Shown here piece by piece: positions 33,613 through 46,549 of a stretch of DNA of 64,000 nucleotides. The notes below the pieces were generated by a model. The model saw nothing but the letters and a program-made list of their open reading frames with translations, was not told the DNA's origin and searched no databases. This DNA is from Dermatemys mawii (taxonomy: Eukaryota; Chordata; Testudines; Dermatemydidae). The position numbers were made by a program, and so were the translations under genes. Each line of letters opens with the position of its first letter. Position 1 is the first letter of the stretch. The DNA is taken from the NCBI GenBank assembly GCA_007922305.1, contig ML677343.1:34943806-35007805 (forward strand), given 5' to 3'.

Positions 33613-33979
33613 AGTAGAATCCTAGACTCTCGGGCTGTACGGGACCTCAGGAGGTTCTAGTCCAACCCACTGCTCAAAGCAGGACCAACCCCAACTAAAT
33701 CATCCCAGCCAGGGCTGTGTCAAGCCTGACTTTAAAAACCTGTAAGGAAGGAGATTCCACCACCTCCCTAGGTAACCCATTCCAGTGCTTCACCACCCAA
33801 CTAGGGAAAAAGATATTCCTAATATCCAACCTAAACCTCCCCCACTGCAACTTGAGGCCATTACTCCTTGTTCTGTCATCTGGTACCACTGAGAACAGTC
33901 TAGATCCATCCTCTTTGGAACCCCCTTTCAGGTAGTTGAAAGCAGCTATCAAATCCCCCTCTGATTCTTCTCCAAGCTG
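33613..33979 (-). mobile_element. CR1 LINE 3' region
   Basis: Reverse complement of the CR1 3' end: TTCTAGTCCAACCCACTGCTC, AACTAAATCATCCCAGCCAGG, CCATTCCAGTGCTTCACCACC and TTGAAAGCAGCTATCAAATCC. Well preserved. Confidence 0.9.
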
Positions 33980-34599
33980 TTGTGCTGATGGGCTCTATGA
34001 CCCACCTGAGAAGTTTGGGTATTACGCGATCGGGTCTTCCAACACTCCTGCTACGCAGTGTCTTTATCAGGGACCAAATCTCTTCCAACATGGGTAAATC
34101 TATACAGGTTTCAGGGTACGGGATTGCATCTGCTGCTAGTGCTTCCAGGTCTGGACATGGAATTGCTTCAGGATAATAAAGTGCTGTCTCATAATATTTT
34201 TCCTCTTTTCAGATCTTTTTCTTGGAATGAGGATGTTTTACCATTAGCCTTATTTATCAGGCATGAACCCCATGTGAAGTCCGGTTTTGGATCAAAGTAT
34301 TTGAATAGCTTTGAATGCAGGTCGTTACTTATTAAATCTTATTCCCTCTTCTGCTCAGTTCTCAAAATATGCTTCACAATCCACTTTTGCTCTTGCCCCA
34401 GAAATACCTTGTAAATGTTTCTTTAGCCTCATCATGGCACTATATGGCCTCAGACATCTTCTGAAGAATTTGAAATGTCTCGTTAGTTAGGCAAGGGCAT
34501 CCTTACAGCATTTCGGTTTTAGAATGGTGTCTGTGGCTTCTCGGATGACTCTGATTCTGGCTGTCCCAGCTGATTCTTTGTCACAGTCCATAACCAAAG
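33980..34599. other. Intron 3 sequence without recognised features
   Basis: May hold further PLE family B sequence near its right end, not resolved. Confidence 0.35.
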
Positions 34600-35263
34600 C
34601 ACCACCAGATCCTGGCAGAACAACAGATGCAAAACCTGCAGATATATCTCCACTGCTACAATGTTCAACACCCCACACGACACACCTCTCAAGATCCATG
34701 GTCCTACCACATGTGGTGTACCTCACCCAGTGCACTGAATGTCCTAATGTGGATGAAACCACACAATCACTGTGCTCTCCAGTGAACTCACACAGGAAAA
34801 TGATAAAAGACAAACACACCCTATCGCTGGTGGGTGAACATTTCACAAAGTGATTCCTCTATATCTAACCTCTCAGTCCTCACCCTCAAAGGAAACCTGC
34901 GTGACACTTTCAAAAGAGGAGCCTGTGAGCGTGAATTCATCACTCTGCTAGACTCTAAAAATCATGGTCTTAATAGAAACACAGGATTTATGGCTTATTA
35001 CAAAAATCTGTAACCCACTAACCACCTCCTGCCCATTTTTACATGTGTGTTAACAGGCCCCTTCACCTTGAATGGTCACTTAGAAGGTGGGCTATCTGTT
35101 CAACCTTATATTTAGCTGTGAACCATTCCCAGGTCTGAAGAAGAGCTCCCTGTATCTTGAAAGCCTGTTTTTTACCAACAGACGTTGGTCCAATAACAGA
35201 TATTATCTCACCCACCTTGTCTCTGGAATATCCTGGGACTGACACGGCTGTAATTACTGCATA
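34600..35263 (+). mobile_element. Penelope-like element family B: GIY-YIG endonuclease remnant plus terminus
   Basis: About 34620-34853 translates to a GIY-YIG-like region: HVVYLTQCTECPN, then DETTQSLCSPVNSHRKM and VGEHFTK, then a stop. A second frame (about 34855-35011) gives LSVLTLKGNLRDTFKRGACE and NHGLNRNTGFMAYYKNL, the typical C-terminus. The nuclease Tyr-Ile-Gly is lost (NVDETT), so the copy is dead. The 3' part has CTGAAGA, GAAA and GACGTTGGTCCAATAACAG, and ends in CTGACACGGCTGTAATTACTG. Left boundary uncertain. Confidence 0.75.
35125..35185 (+). ncRNA. Hammerhead-like motif in PLE family B (degenerate)
   Basis: CTGAAGA (35135-35141), AGAGCTC beginning helix II, then GAAA (35159-35162) and GCCTGTTTT. 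The boxes match CUGANGA and GAAA, but helix II pairs poorly in this copy. Placed downstream of the endonuclease ORF, as in family A. Confidence 0.35.
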
Positions 35264-36037
35264 ACAGTACACAATGGTCAGCGAGGAAGATAAGTGACTC
35301 CCATCTCCTGTCTTGTAGAACTTGTCTTAAGGCATGTCACCTCTGGCTGACCTGCCTTTAACTGCAAGGACTTCAGAGCATGGGAGCATGCACACACATA
35401 CACCTCCTTGCATATTATCCCCAGGTATGTTTCACAAAGATTATGATGACCAGGCTTTCACGGGAAACCTTATGTGATGCTCTTCGGTGAACTAGAGTGT
35501 AAATATCAGAGCCCAGGGGCCCTGCAATCCTTAGACACCCCTGCGTCCTCTGCCAGCTGGCATCAAGAGGTGCCATCCTCCTCCATCTGACTCAATATGG
35601 TGTCTCTCTGCGGGTAACAGGTACTGTAGCCTCTCTCCCAAGTCCAAATAAAACTCCACCAACACATTTTCCCCCAGTAAAACATTGCCTGCATCTCTCT
35701 GCATTCAAGGAAGAAAGGATAAACCAGCCCTTCAATGAACATGCCGCAGTTGGCTTCTACTTTGCTTTCTCTCCTTGGGACTCATTAAGGAATTTTAATA
35801 CAGGTAACGTATATTATCCATTTAACTGTTTCAGAAACCTAACCCTGGGACCATCACATGCCCTGTGCCAGCCTGCTCCACCACATTACCCTTGCAGTAA
35901 AGTAGATTTTCGCATTTAATGTTGTAATACAAAAATACCTTAACATAGGACCAGCAACCATGTTCTGTAAGTTTGTCCCTTGAGACTGAATTAATTGAGT
36001 GCAAAACCATTTCATTGATTCAAAAATTGAAGTGAGA

Positions 36038-36079
<42 letters not shown>

Positions 36080-38857
36080 GACACATCTTGTCCCTGCTTT
36101 TCCAATATTGTGGTATGTCCTGACCTATATTCAGCCAATGTCCTGAGGAGGCAAATTTGGTTTGCACAGTGATGCAAATGAAAAAGCACTGAAGATAAGA
36201 AACCAAAGGCAACCAGAGTGAGCAATCCAAAGTCAAAGGGTTGGGAATTTGGGGGCAAAGCAGTCTCCCAACCCTTCTGTCTACTTATTAAAGTAAAATT
36301 CAAATGCTAAATTGTCAAGGAAGATTTAGAATTCAGTCCTAAATGTCAGAATGCCTTCAGTCTTTGACCGTAATTGTAGGAAAGGTGGAAGAAGTTCTCA
36401 TCGCTTCACAGACAAACGTGAACAATCCTGTGGGCGTGGTTTCTCTCTGTCACTGAAGAAGGGGGGCTTAAGGGATTCTTTCCTAGCTGCCTCCGGCTTT
36501 GGTTATCTCCACAAGTAGGGATGATAAATTGTGACCAGAGTACAACCCAAGCCCCGTATGGCACTGCACAATGCCTATGCTCGTCTGAATTCACACTTCA
36601 TTATTTCTCAGTGTAAGCTGGGAATGTATCTGAATGTTTTGTTGAAATTCTACAAAAGTATTGCCTGCTCATCCTATCTGCCCTGTCTGTCCCAAACCCT
36701 GGATCTAGGCAAAATAGGATTTAAAAAAATTATTAAAGATAACGTTTAAAATTAAAATATACACAAGTTAAAAAGTAAGGTACCGTGCATCTGGAGTTGG
36801 GCTTGGGTTATGGGGGATTGCAAGTAACAGATACAAGTTTTACGAGGTACATACACATCACATAACTAGTACTCTCAACACCAGCCATCAGACTGCAGAC
36901 CGAGGAGGGAAGCAAGGCAGTTCAGGGGGGCAACTTCTTGACAGTTTGATATAATGCTGATTCTCTTGAGTCTGAGTAAAACAGAGTGGAATTACACTCT
37001 GAAGATTCTGATTACTGATTGGAGTCCGTCAACCCTGGTGGTGGTTTGAAACACCTGCTAATGACAGCTCTGAGTTCTGAAACCGCATGAGAGAAGCCCT
37101 GAGCTGTGTGTGTGATCAGTCAGAGGGAATGAAGCTAGTATAGATGTACTCACTTGCATATATTTACTTTCTGTGATTACAGCTGCAGATTTAGCATTTT
37201 GAGAAGTTCTAATTGGGAGAGTTAAAATGAAGTTTACTAGAGCTTGGTATTAGGAGGTCTGTGATTCCCCAAGTTCCCTGTATAAAGCGCTAAAGTCTGG
37301 GTCTGACAGATTCTGTCTGTAGTGAGTGGGTCTAGGAGTACCACATCTGTAAGAGATCAGAATAGGCAAATCCAGACACTCTGTGGCATGTTTGCATTGT
37401 AAGCCATCTGCTAGGCAGCTTATCCTTCCAGAAGATCATCCATTCATAGAATCACTTATTGTCATCTACCTAATGAGTCCATAGTCCCAAATGGGTAGGC
37501 CGAGGCCCTGCTCTCACATTCCTACCTCGTAGAGGATGCCAGGACAGAGGCTGGAGAGAGGCTGTTTGGAATGTTAAGCGGCTCTGCCTTTTTCCCCTCT
37601 CGGGCTCTCCTTTCCAGGTGAAATGGGTACCAGTGGCCTTACCAGAATTTGAGGCCGCAGCCAGTGTGGCTCCAGGATCTTTTGGTGCTTCCTCCCCTGC
37701 TTATATTTATTCAATACTATTGCAAGCCCTGAAGTCTATCTCGAAGCTGAGCCCTTTGCGCTGTGTTTTCCCTAGTAGCAAATAATAACTTAGTCCCATG
37801 AAGTCACAATCACACTTTTGTAACCGATGAAAATGGGTTTGCCCTCCTGTACAATAGTTAAACTGTTCAACTCTTGTTCAGGGTGACCATTGAACAGGTG
37901 TTTACAGCAATGGGTCAGTTTCTAGTGTAGAGGAGGGTCTTGGTGTGCCCCCTACCCAGAGAGGGATCAGTGTGATGTGGGATTGGCTCTTGATTTGTCA
38001 TAGTCTGTTAGAAATACCACTTTGCAAGTCAGCTTCATCCCAGGATGTTTCCTAAAACAAGTGTGCTTTCTTTGGACAGTGCTATGCAACTAATTACAGC
38101 TATAGTCTGAAAAGTGCCAATGAAAATGGTATTTGTGGCTCTCTTTGATCTCTGCTCCTACGTAAAAAGTGCTTAGTTTACAACTAAAAAGATGTGTTTT
38201 TCTGACTGCCAGGCTTGCAAATTCAGCCTAACCTTAAAGAATCATGTGGGTTCTTTCCCTCTTGTACATCATTACTTGCAATAAAACTTCTGCACAGCTA
38301 GTTATGCCAGGAGTTGCACTTGTGCAAACCAAATGTCTTAAAATTGTGCTTTAGTTACACCAGTGCGGCCATCCTTGGTTCACGCAGGTGTGTCTGCTTG
38401 GAACTTAGTAAACAAGTCTGTTGCTGATGTGTAACGAGGAATAGACTCCAGCTCATTCAGTCTGAGCACTCTTGGCTTTTTAAAGTTAACAGGAGTAAGA
38501 AGCATTAACTAGTTTTGTTAAGCTGGCTGGCCTGACTTCCATAATACCTTGGATTGTTCCCCTCCTGACAGCCACCAAAACTGCCTTGATTTCTTCCTGC
38601 CCTCTTCCCTTGTGCTCGCTTTTAAAGCAGTGAAACAGGGAGAGGCAATTGTGGAGAGATCTGTTCCAGACCTCTGAACTGGTCAGCCACGTGGAGTTGG
38701 GCATAGGACCCAGCTTTCCCACACATGAGTCAGACCTCTGCTGCGTTGCAGCCGGCTGTGGTTTCATCGGTGGTGTGTGTAATGGTTGGCTAGGAACGTA
38801 GGTGCTGTCTCAGTTATGACTTTTCTTTCCAAATCTGTTTTATCAGCTTTTCAAATG
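35264..38857. other. Intron 3 sequence; T37 tract
   Basis: No gene. A 37-base T run lies at 36042-36078. The remaining sequence is unique. No exon, SINE or LINE is identified with confidence. Confidence 0.4.
36042..36078. repeat. Poly(T) tract, 37 bases
   Basis: Uninterrupted T. Could be the reverse of a retroposed poly(A) tail, but no adjoining retroposed gene was recognised. Length may be unreliable in an assembly. Confidence 0.9.
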
Positions 38858-38903
38858 TAAATTCCTTAGTCTCTAAGGTGCCACAAGTACTCCTCGTTCT
38901 TTT
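38858..38903 (-). mobile_element. Penelope-like element family A fragment
   Basis: CCTTAGTCTCTAAGGTGCCAC, then AAGTACTCCTCGTTCTTTTT, a short internal piece of the family A terminus. Confidence 0.6.
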
Positions 38904-41900
38904 TATCCATTCTCGTCTCTCTCTGCTCCGCACGCTGTCACGTGGCCCTTTTCATGGGCTCCAAGTCTGCCAGCATAAGGCAGTAGGAAGAATGGAGAGT
39001 TGATGCAGTAGGGGACACTGCAGGCCTAGCCCGACCTCTTCTCCTGTCAGCTCTCTTGCAGTGAAGTTCACAAGTAGGGAGTTCGCAAGGCCTGGTGCTT
39101 TCATTTTACTCTGGATCGTTTGGAAAGAAGTTAATGTTCTCTGGCCTGCTACCATTCGATTCTGCTGTCCAGTGATGTGCGTCTTTCACTCAGGCACTTT
39201 CCGTCTCCTCTGCGTACTGTGGAAAACCGTGTCTGTCTCACTCCTCCCCCTTTTATTTCTCATGCTCAGAGAATGGTAGGTTTAAAAGAAACACCTGGGG
39301 AAGTTTCAGGCAGCAGTAACAAAGCCTGTCTCCACAGAGGGGAGGCTAATTACACAGCTAATTAATCCAACAGATGTCACTTTAAATGCCTGATTCTTTG
39401 AGTCTGTTACACACACATGCTGGTTAAATAGGCTTCATGGGCCCTGTTCAGAATGCCTACTTAGGCTGTTGGAGACTGTCACTTTAAAGCCTGTGGTGTC
39501 CTCTGCCTTGGGTATATCAAGAAACTGGTCCCGGGGAGCTGAGTCTAGACTTTGTTCAAAATAGATGGCAGTCCGAGATAATGTCCCTGTGCTAGTTCTG
39601 ATTCATCAACGGCTGAACTATTCGAATGGCCCCAGTACTCCTCTTGTTTGAGAGTTATTGGAGCTAGGCAGACGCAGAGCGAGAGAGGAGCCCTGCGTGG
39701 GGCACAAGTGTAACGTGGCTAGCTCAGGGAAACCTGAACCTGTTAAAGTTCAACCCAGAGCTGTTAGCCTCTTGTAAGTGAGGTTGGTCTGGCTGGATAA
39801 CTAGCAGCACACCTGGCATCCAGTTGGCCCCCTTGTTTTCACTCTCAGGAGGGATGCCAGTCATTCACACCTAGGGCGTGTCCTTATAGATGAGGGCTGT
39901 GGTTTATGGGCAGCTCTTTCACCAACACTAAATTCATTCAAAAATGAATTAATAGAACTTATTTCAGTGGCTGTCAGCTGTAAAATCCCTCCTCCTCAGC
40001 CCCCTCAAACCCGATTTGGCTGCCTTTTGTGTTCTTGTGTAGGAGGGTCAGCTACTTGGGCATGACTCCTGGTTTATGTAGGCAAGGAAATGTACTGGTA
40101 CTGTTGTTGTTACACAGAGGAGCTGTACCAGTGTATGCTCCTATTCTGAGATAACTGTGTCCACACGGGAATTTTTCCAGCATAATTTCCTCTGAAGACA
40201 AGCCCTCAGTAAGTGGTCCTTCAGTCACAGCTGGTTTTTCCTCTCAGAAAAATTCCATAAACTCAGGTCTCTACAGGCAGCGACCAAACAGAGCAAGACT
40301 AGTGGATGGCATTTATATTCAGAAATGGCTCTAAGAGCATAATTTCATTAGCTGAATACGTCCCAGGTTTTCTATAAAAAAAAAAAATTCTCTATTAGAA
40401 GAAGATAGCAGGCCAAAAGCAAGGGCAACCCAAATTGAGTTGTGCAAAGGGTTATGGTAGGACCAGCGGTTTTCTATAGCAATATCCACATCTGGTGGTC
40501 CTACATAGCACCTCACAACAAAGACAACTCTGCTTAGTGTATTTTCCTGTGTGTGTGTGTATTATGGTAGTTTCTGTAGTTGGTATTCTTTTTAAGGCTG
40601 AAAGAATATGTTTAGGCAAGAGTAACAGTAATGACTTTTTGGGTACATTTGCTGCTGGTTTAGGATTTTATTCCCCTTTATACCAGCAGGGATGGAGACC
40701 TATTCTGTGTCTTCCTCGCTGAGAAGTTACTTTCCAATGACAATAGGTATGTGTATGGAGTTGGTGTCAGGGTTGGGTTGAAGTTATGGGCCTATTGCAG
40801 GAGTGGGTGGGTGGGTGAGGTTCTGGGGTAGTGTGCGGTAGATCAGACCAGCTGATTGTGATGGTCCCTTCTGGTATGAGGCTGTTGCATGTTGCTTTTA
40901 AAGTCCAGGTGGCAGGTGGGAAGAAAGCAAGAGAGATCCTGCAGATTATGGATTGGGTTCTAATGCGTGTGGCAGTCTGAAGGAGGCAGACAGTTGGATA
41001 ATAACTACATGGAATAAGGAGAAGAGGTAAATATAGTCAAAGGCAGAGGGAGGTTTTCTTGGGTGCTTAGATCCTTGAGTAAATCACTGTTACTGCAGCT
41101 GATTCAGCATAATTGATGTCCTCATTTCCCACAGCTGATGAGGATTATATCAGCTTGGTTTAACTGTCTCATTTGCTACCCCCAGTACACACTTGTTTTA
41201 ATGTGTTTCAGTTAATGAGGTAGAAGAGAGAATGAGGTGTTACTGTTTACACACAGTCAGTCTGTGCAGAGCGGGTTCCAATGGAGCCTGCACAATCCCT
41301 CACACAGGGCCAGCTTCGCAAAGACGTTAGCCAGCATTATAGCCCAAAGGTCCCCTTCAGGATCAGGGCCACATGGTGTCAGGCTCTGTGCGTACATGTC
41401 GACATAAATGTCCCTGTCCCAATTGCTTACCATCCAAAGTCTTGTCATGCTAGGAGAGAGGCTGTGTCCTAGCGTGTAGTATAATTAGTATGAGGTAAAA
41501 TACCAGTGAAGACAGAGCAGTTGGTAGTCTTCACACAAGGTAATGCTGAGCTCCCTGCTAGACTTTAGCTTGACCTACCAATGGGTGAATAGTGCAAATT
41601 GCCTTGTGTTCACTAGACTTTTGCCTCGTGTTAGTTACCAGATGTTAGCCCAGGTAAGAACGTTCCCTTTCCCCTAGTGTGGATACGCCTTAACATTGCC
41701 TTCTCTGAGCCTCGGAGAGCCGAAGTCTAGCACTGGGAAGAAGAGGGTCAAGACTAGGAGCTGTCTTGCTGTTTGATATGGGCTCTGCCATTCACCATGA
41801 ACTTGAGAGGCCCAGTCAAGAGACTGTTGTTGGGAGATGGGAAAGGTCGGTGCTGCAGTTTGAATGGATTTATGTAAAGGGAGTCTCTACATTCATGGTG

Positions 41901-43309
41901 AAATGTGTATTTGCAGTATTGTGGACTGTAATGGGGGGGCTGGAAGGCACACATCATCTCCCCTACACCCAGTTTAAGTTGCACTGAAAAGTGTCTATAA
42001 ATAGTTAAACCTGTTCTCTAATTTGTGGCAGGGAGCCAGACCCTGGCATCAGCTGGCTGACAACACAACTCAAAAGACCCTGTGCATTGCTGTGTTCCTG
42101 AATGCATAGCTGCTGTTGGTTTAAGCAGGAATTAAACAATTACCGTGTCTTAGTTCTCTCCACCTTCAGTGGATTGACTCTATAAATTGTCAGCCTGTTG
42201 ACATTTTAATGCGAATTATGTCATATGGTATCCCCTTTGATTTCAACATGCCTCAGTTTGTAAATACATGAGCCTCTCAAAGGCTTGTGGTTAGCATACA
42301 CACAGGAGGCCTCGGGGGTTTTGGTGGGGAATGAGCACAGTGCCTGTCTCTTTCAGCAGAGAATGCGCCTGGCATGGAGAGACTCTTACCGCATGATCTC
42401 AAGAAACAGGCAAAGAGGGGCCTTTCTCAAGCACCAGCCTAAGGCAGGGCTGCTGTAGCATTGCTCTGCGCTCTTCTCTTGCACAGGCGATGGTGCTTCA
42501 GAGGATATTCCAGGGCATCCCTGATGCTGCTCACATGGATGCTGATTTAGTGCTGTTCTGTGCAATGGTTGCTTTTTTATCTCCACACCCCCCCCCCCAT
42601 GCTGGGGATTGCACAGGCTCTGAACTGTTAAAGCAAATAATCTGGCATTGGGCTGTTCCCAGTAGCTCCTTCACCCATGTAGGACAAATTCCTAAACAGA
42701 TGTGTCCACTTGCACTTGAAGTGAGGAAGCAGTAAACAGCTGAAGCCATTTACCTATCTCCGGTTTTATGGAGCGCCCCACCCCAGTGCATGTTCTACAC
42801 ACAGTACTGTTGGGCAGTGACCATTAGTTGTAGCTGACCCTTAATATTAAAGGGGGTAACTTACACCCCACCACCACCGTTTCTCTCTCTTGTGTTTCAA
42901 AATCCCCTTTGAACTCTTGCCTGCAAAGTGTGTGTTTGGAGGGTCTGTTGCTGTGGGGAATGGGGCACAGATTATGTATGTAACCTACACAGCAATACTC
43001 TCCCATATATAAATTCCCAGTCAAAAATTGTTACATTGGAATTTAAGTGGAGATCAGAAATGTAAGGTAAAAAACTTTACATTGATGATGGAATTGCTCT
43101 GAAAATGAGCACCTTAAACTCAGGAAACTAAAGTGAAAGTTAAATTGAAGAGACTAAGTGAATGTATGGTGAAGGCACCCAAACCACTGTGTATTGCTGT
43201 ACTTTTCTTGCCCTCATGCCAAGTGCCCCAGCATGGACCAGAAGATAAAAAGATGGTCCCTCCCTGAAGAATTTATAATGTAGGTAAAGCTTAAACCCAT
43301 CAGTCAGAC
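38904..43309. other. Intron 3 sequence; mostly unique
   Basis: A short CR1-tail-like piece lies at 40835-40890 (GTAGATCAGACCAGCTGATTG, GGTCCCTTCTGGTATGAGG). A TAATTA pair lies at 39345-39366. A C-run lies at 42588-42598. The open frames on both strands at 41754-41987 face each other around a short inverted repeat and are not genes. Confidence 0.4.
39330..39420. promoter_or_regulatory. Candidate regulatory element: paired GCTAATTA sites
   Basis: GCTAATTACACAGCTAATTA holds two homeodomain-type cores in direct repeat about 14 bases apart, followed by CAGATGTC (an E-box) and TTTAAATGCC. Not in any repeat I recognise. Inference from motifs only. Confidence 0.25.
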
Positions 43310-43686
43310 AGGACCCTTATCACCATCTCATCTGACCTGCTGGTTCTCACAGGCTGTATAATCTCGCACGTTTTTTGCTTCAAGCTCATCACTTCTGTTT
43401 TGAGCTATGGAGTATCATTTTCGAAAGGCATATTCTTGATTTTTAAAGACTTCAGATGACTGAGAATCCACCACGTGTTTTGTAAATTGTTGGAATGATT
43501 ACCTCCATTGTTAAAATAAAAAATGCAAAAACCCTGCACCTTATTTCTGGTCTGAAACCACTGGATGTTGTATCTTTTTCTGATAAATTTAAGAGTTCTC
43601 TGCTGTTAGAAAACTTCTCCCCTTATAGGTGTTTGTTGACTAGGAACAAGTCACCTCTTTATTTACTTTATCCAAGAGAAATTAAG
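43310..43686 (-). mobile_element. CR1-like LINE fragment
   Basis: Reverse-strand CR1 words: ATCTCATCTGACCTGCTGG, CTGAGAATCCACCACGTG, TTGTTGGAATGATTACC, CTTCTCCCCTTATAGGTG and AACAAGTCACCTCTTTATTT. Diverged. Confidence 0.7.
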
Positions 43687-44694
43687 TGAGTTCTTTGAGT
43701 GCTTGCTCATGTCAATTCCATTTTAAGTGCGCGTGCACCCGTGTGCATGGTTGTTGGAGATTTTTGCCTTAGTGACATCCATAGGGTCAGCTGTGGCACC
43801 CTTGTGTTTTTAATTCTGGCTCTCATTAGAGAGGACTAGCTTAATATTGCCCTATATTGATGGCAAATGATAAATGTGTAGCTGTGACTGTAATATATTA
43901 GTATTTGTTATCACACATTACATGAGCCTGATTTTTTTAAAGACACGCTAGATTTTTTTTTCACATTTTTTTTCACATTTTTCCTTGTGATGTCACAGGG
44001 CAGAACTAGGGTTGTCTAGTGACTTCACCAGAACATTTCCATATCTTACACATTTGAATTTCTTTAAGTTTAAGCTTAGCTCTGAGTTTCCTGGGTTTTA
44101 TGATGCTTGTTTTGGGGATAAATACAACAGCCCTATACATTTTTATGCTAAAATAGTGAGAGATACTTTCAGTCTTCACTCCATGTTACCACAGCTTTTT
44201 CTGGGAAATTCATTGTTTTTTTTACATAAACAGGCAGCAAGAAATCCAAAGAGTGCTACATGGGCCATTTCTAATGATCTGAAGATCTCTAGTATCAAGA
44301 GATCTTGGCAAAGAGCTGATTTTTTTCAGTTTGGTGGCAGATCAAAAAAGTCTGTTTACATCAAACCAAAAATTCTGAAAAATTTCATCCACTTGAAAAA
44401 AGTCAGCACATTTTGTTTTGTGGTTGAACAAAATGTTTCATTAATTGTTGGTCATTATAAATAGAAAAGCAACGGAAAGTGAGGATTGGAGTCCCAAACA
44501 GCAGGTCAAGGGCAAGGGGCTGATGGTGGTGCTACTTGCCTCCTTTATAACTTCTAGCCCAGTTGTTAGGAGACTCACCTAATCAGCAGGGTACTGTGGG
44601 GTGGGTCCCACTATCTGTCCCATGGAAACTTCAGCTTTGTATAAATGAATTGTCCTGGGGTTAGGCGAGAGGGTGAGACTGATTCTACCGCCTG
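43687..44694. other. Intron 3 sequence without recognised features
   Basis: AT-rich. The 150-codon frame at 44012-44464 is rich in Phe, Lys and Ser from base composition and has no recognised similarity. Confidence 0.4.
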
Positions 44695-44855
44695 GTCTTT
44701 AGGACGCGCCTGCAGTGGACCAGACCCAAGTTTAGATTCTTGTTGCACAGCAAGCAAAGGGAGAAATTGAACTTGGGTCTCCCAAAATCCCAGTTGAGTG
44801 GCTTAGCCACTGGGCTAAAAGTTACAAAGGGGGCTACCACCTCCATTGCCACCCT
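44695..44855 (-). mobile_element. tRNA-derived SINE-like fragment
   Basis: AACTTGGGTCTCCCAAAATCC, then GTGGCTTAGCCACTGGGC and TAAAAGTTACAAAGGGGGC match a common reptile SINE tail. Boundaries approximate. Confidence 0.5.
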
Positions 44856-44984
44856 CCCCCCTGTTTTGTGAATTACACTTAAGTTCCCACGTGAATCCAG
44901 ATGGAACTTTTTTTTTCTTTTTGCATGAAACTATTCAATGAATTCATGTCAAATTCACAATTCGTTTCAATATCAGGGGTAGAG

Positions 44985-45500
44985 AACAGGCTCCATGAAA
45001 GGAGAGACTAAAAGGTTTAGGGCTGCTCAGTTTAGAAAAGAGACGAGTGAATGGGGTGGAGGGATATGAGGGAGTGCTATAAAATCCTGACTGGTGTGGA
45101 AAAGATGATAGAGAAGTGTTGGTTCTCCTTTCACACAATGCAAAAATCAGAGATCACCTGGTGAAATGAAGAGGCAGCAGGTTTAATACATACAAGAAGG
45201 GAAGGTTTTTTTTACATAACTAACCTGTGGAACTCATTGCCCTGGGATGTTGTGATGGCCATAAGTGTAACCATTAAAAACGAAAACCTGGATAAGTTCA
45301 TGGAGGATAGCTCTGTCAATGGCTATTAGCCAAAATGGTCAGGGACACAACCACATGTTTGGGGCGACCTAAACTTCTGACTACAAGAAGCCATGAGTAG
45401 AAGACAAAAGTGGATGGCTTGATAATTTCACGGTTCTGTACATTCCCCGTGAAGCTCCAGTACAGGACACGACTGGAGACAGGATTTTGGGCAAGATGAG
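44985..45500 (+). mobile_element. CR1 LINE 3' region
   Basis: Words in order: GAGAGACTAAAAGGTTTAGGG, CTATAAAATCCTGACTGGTG, GAAGAGGCAGCAGGTTTAAT, CTGTGGAACTCATTGCCCTG, CTGGATAAGTTCATGGAGG and CAATGGCTATTAGCCAAAATGG. The end is less clear. Confidence 0.85.
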
Positions 45501-46549
45501 CCATGGTATGTCCCAATATGGTAGCTCTCATGTCAGTCAAAACTGTATTTTAGGTAACAAAACTTTGTGCACAAAACTTCTCCCAGCTCTAAGCATCAGC
45601 CCTAATTCTTCTTTGTTCTATTTTTAACTATTAGGGCCAGACTATCTCGTATGCACTAGAGCAGCACAAAGCAGCTGGAAGATAGGGGCCGGTTAAACTG
45701 GATTTACAGCTGCTTTGTATTGCCAGAGCAGGACAAGGCAGCTGGCAGATGCATGGCAGTTTTCCTTTTCTGTCCACGTTCTCCTGCCTGCACCCCCCCC
45801 GCAGTGTCCCATTTGCTCGTGCACGCCTTGTTGCCTTCATGTACATGCACGCTCCCCAGTCTCCTCCCTCTTCCTTCCTTCTTTTCCTGGTGAATAGATC
45901 TGGTGGAGCAAGAAGTTTTTGAACAGAAATAGATTTAGGATGAATGGTCATTTTTTGGTTGAACGTTTATTCTTCACCAGAGTTGGGTGCTTGACCTCTT
46001 CAGGGAATGCTCCTCTTTCGAACCGGCCTCCGCCACCTCTTGTTCTCAGTGGCATGGAGGCCCCCAACTGCCTTTTCTTAGCACCGATGGCCACGGTTTC
46101 ACATGGCTCCCATTGGGAGTGAAGCAAAGTTTACTCCAGAGAAAATGGTTGTCCCTGCGCTGTCAGGTGGCAGAGGAGCCTGTGGGAGAGCTATGGGCGA
46201 TGGCAGCTATTTTTGAAAGAGGACAATTCTTTGAATTTCTCTTAAAAGTATTCTTCAGCCACTGCTGTAAAAAGCACCATGAATCCTACGGGTTTTTTTC
46301 CAAAGGTTCCCATTGCATTGAATGAACCTCCTCAATTTTATTTCTCTGCCAATTTTTGTGTAGATGGACTATACCTGAGCTGACATCATCCAGGGCATAA
46401 AAAGGTCTGGCAATGCTTATTTTCTTAAAGAACCTCTCTTAAATGTATTATAACTTAAATGAATTAATGGATTTACGTGTTAAATTCTCAAATGTCATTC
46501 AGTACTTGGAGTAAATGCTGTAATTTTGGGCAGGATACCATCTCAAATA
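45501..46549. other. Intron 3 sequence without recognised features
   Basis: Nothing identifiable. Confidence 0.4.

Noticed and set aside
41754..41987. Overlapping opposite-strand frames of similar length
   Set aside because: Caused by a short inverted repeat (TTCACCATGAA / TTCATGGTGAA); no protein similarity or exon signals.
44012..44464. 150-codon frame that could be a small gene
   Set aside because: AT-rich low-information sequence, no start context, domain or splice signals, and no repeat match.
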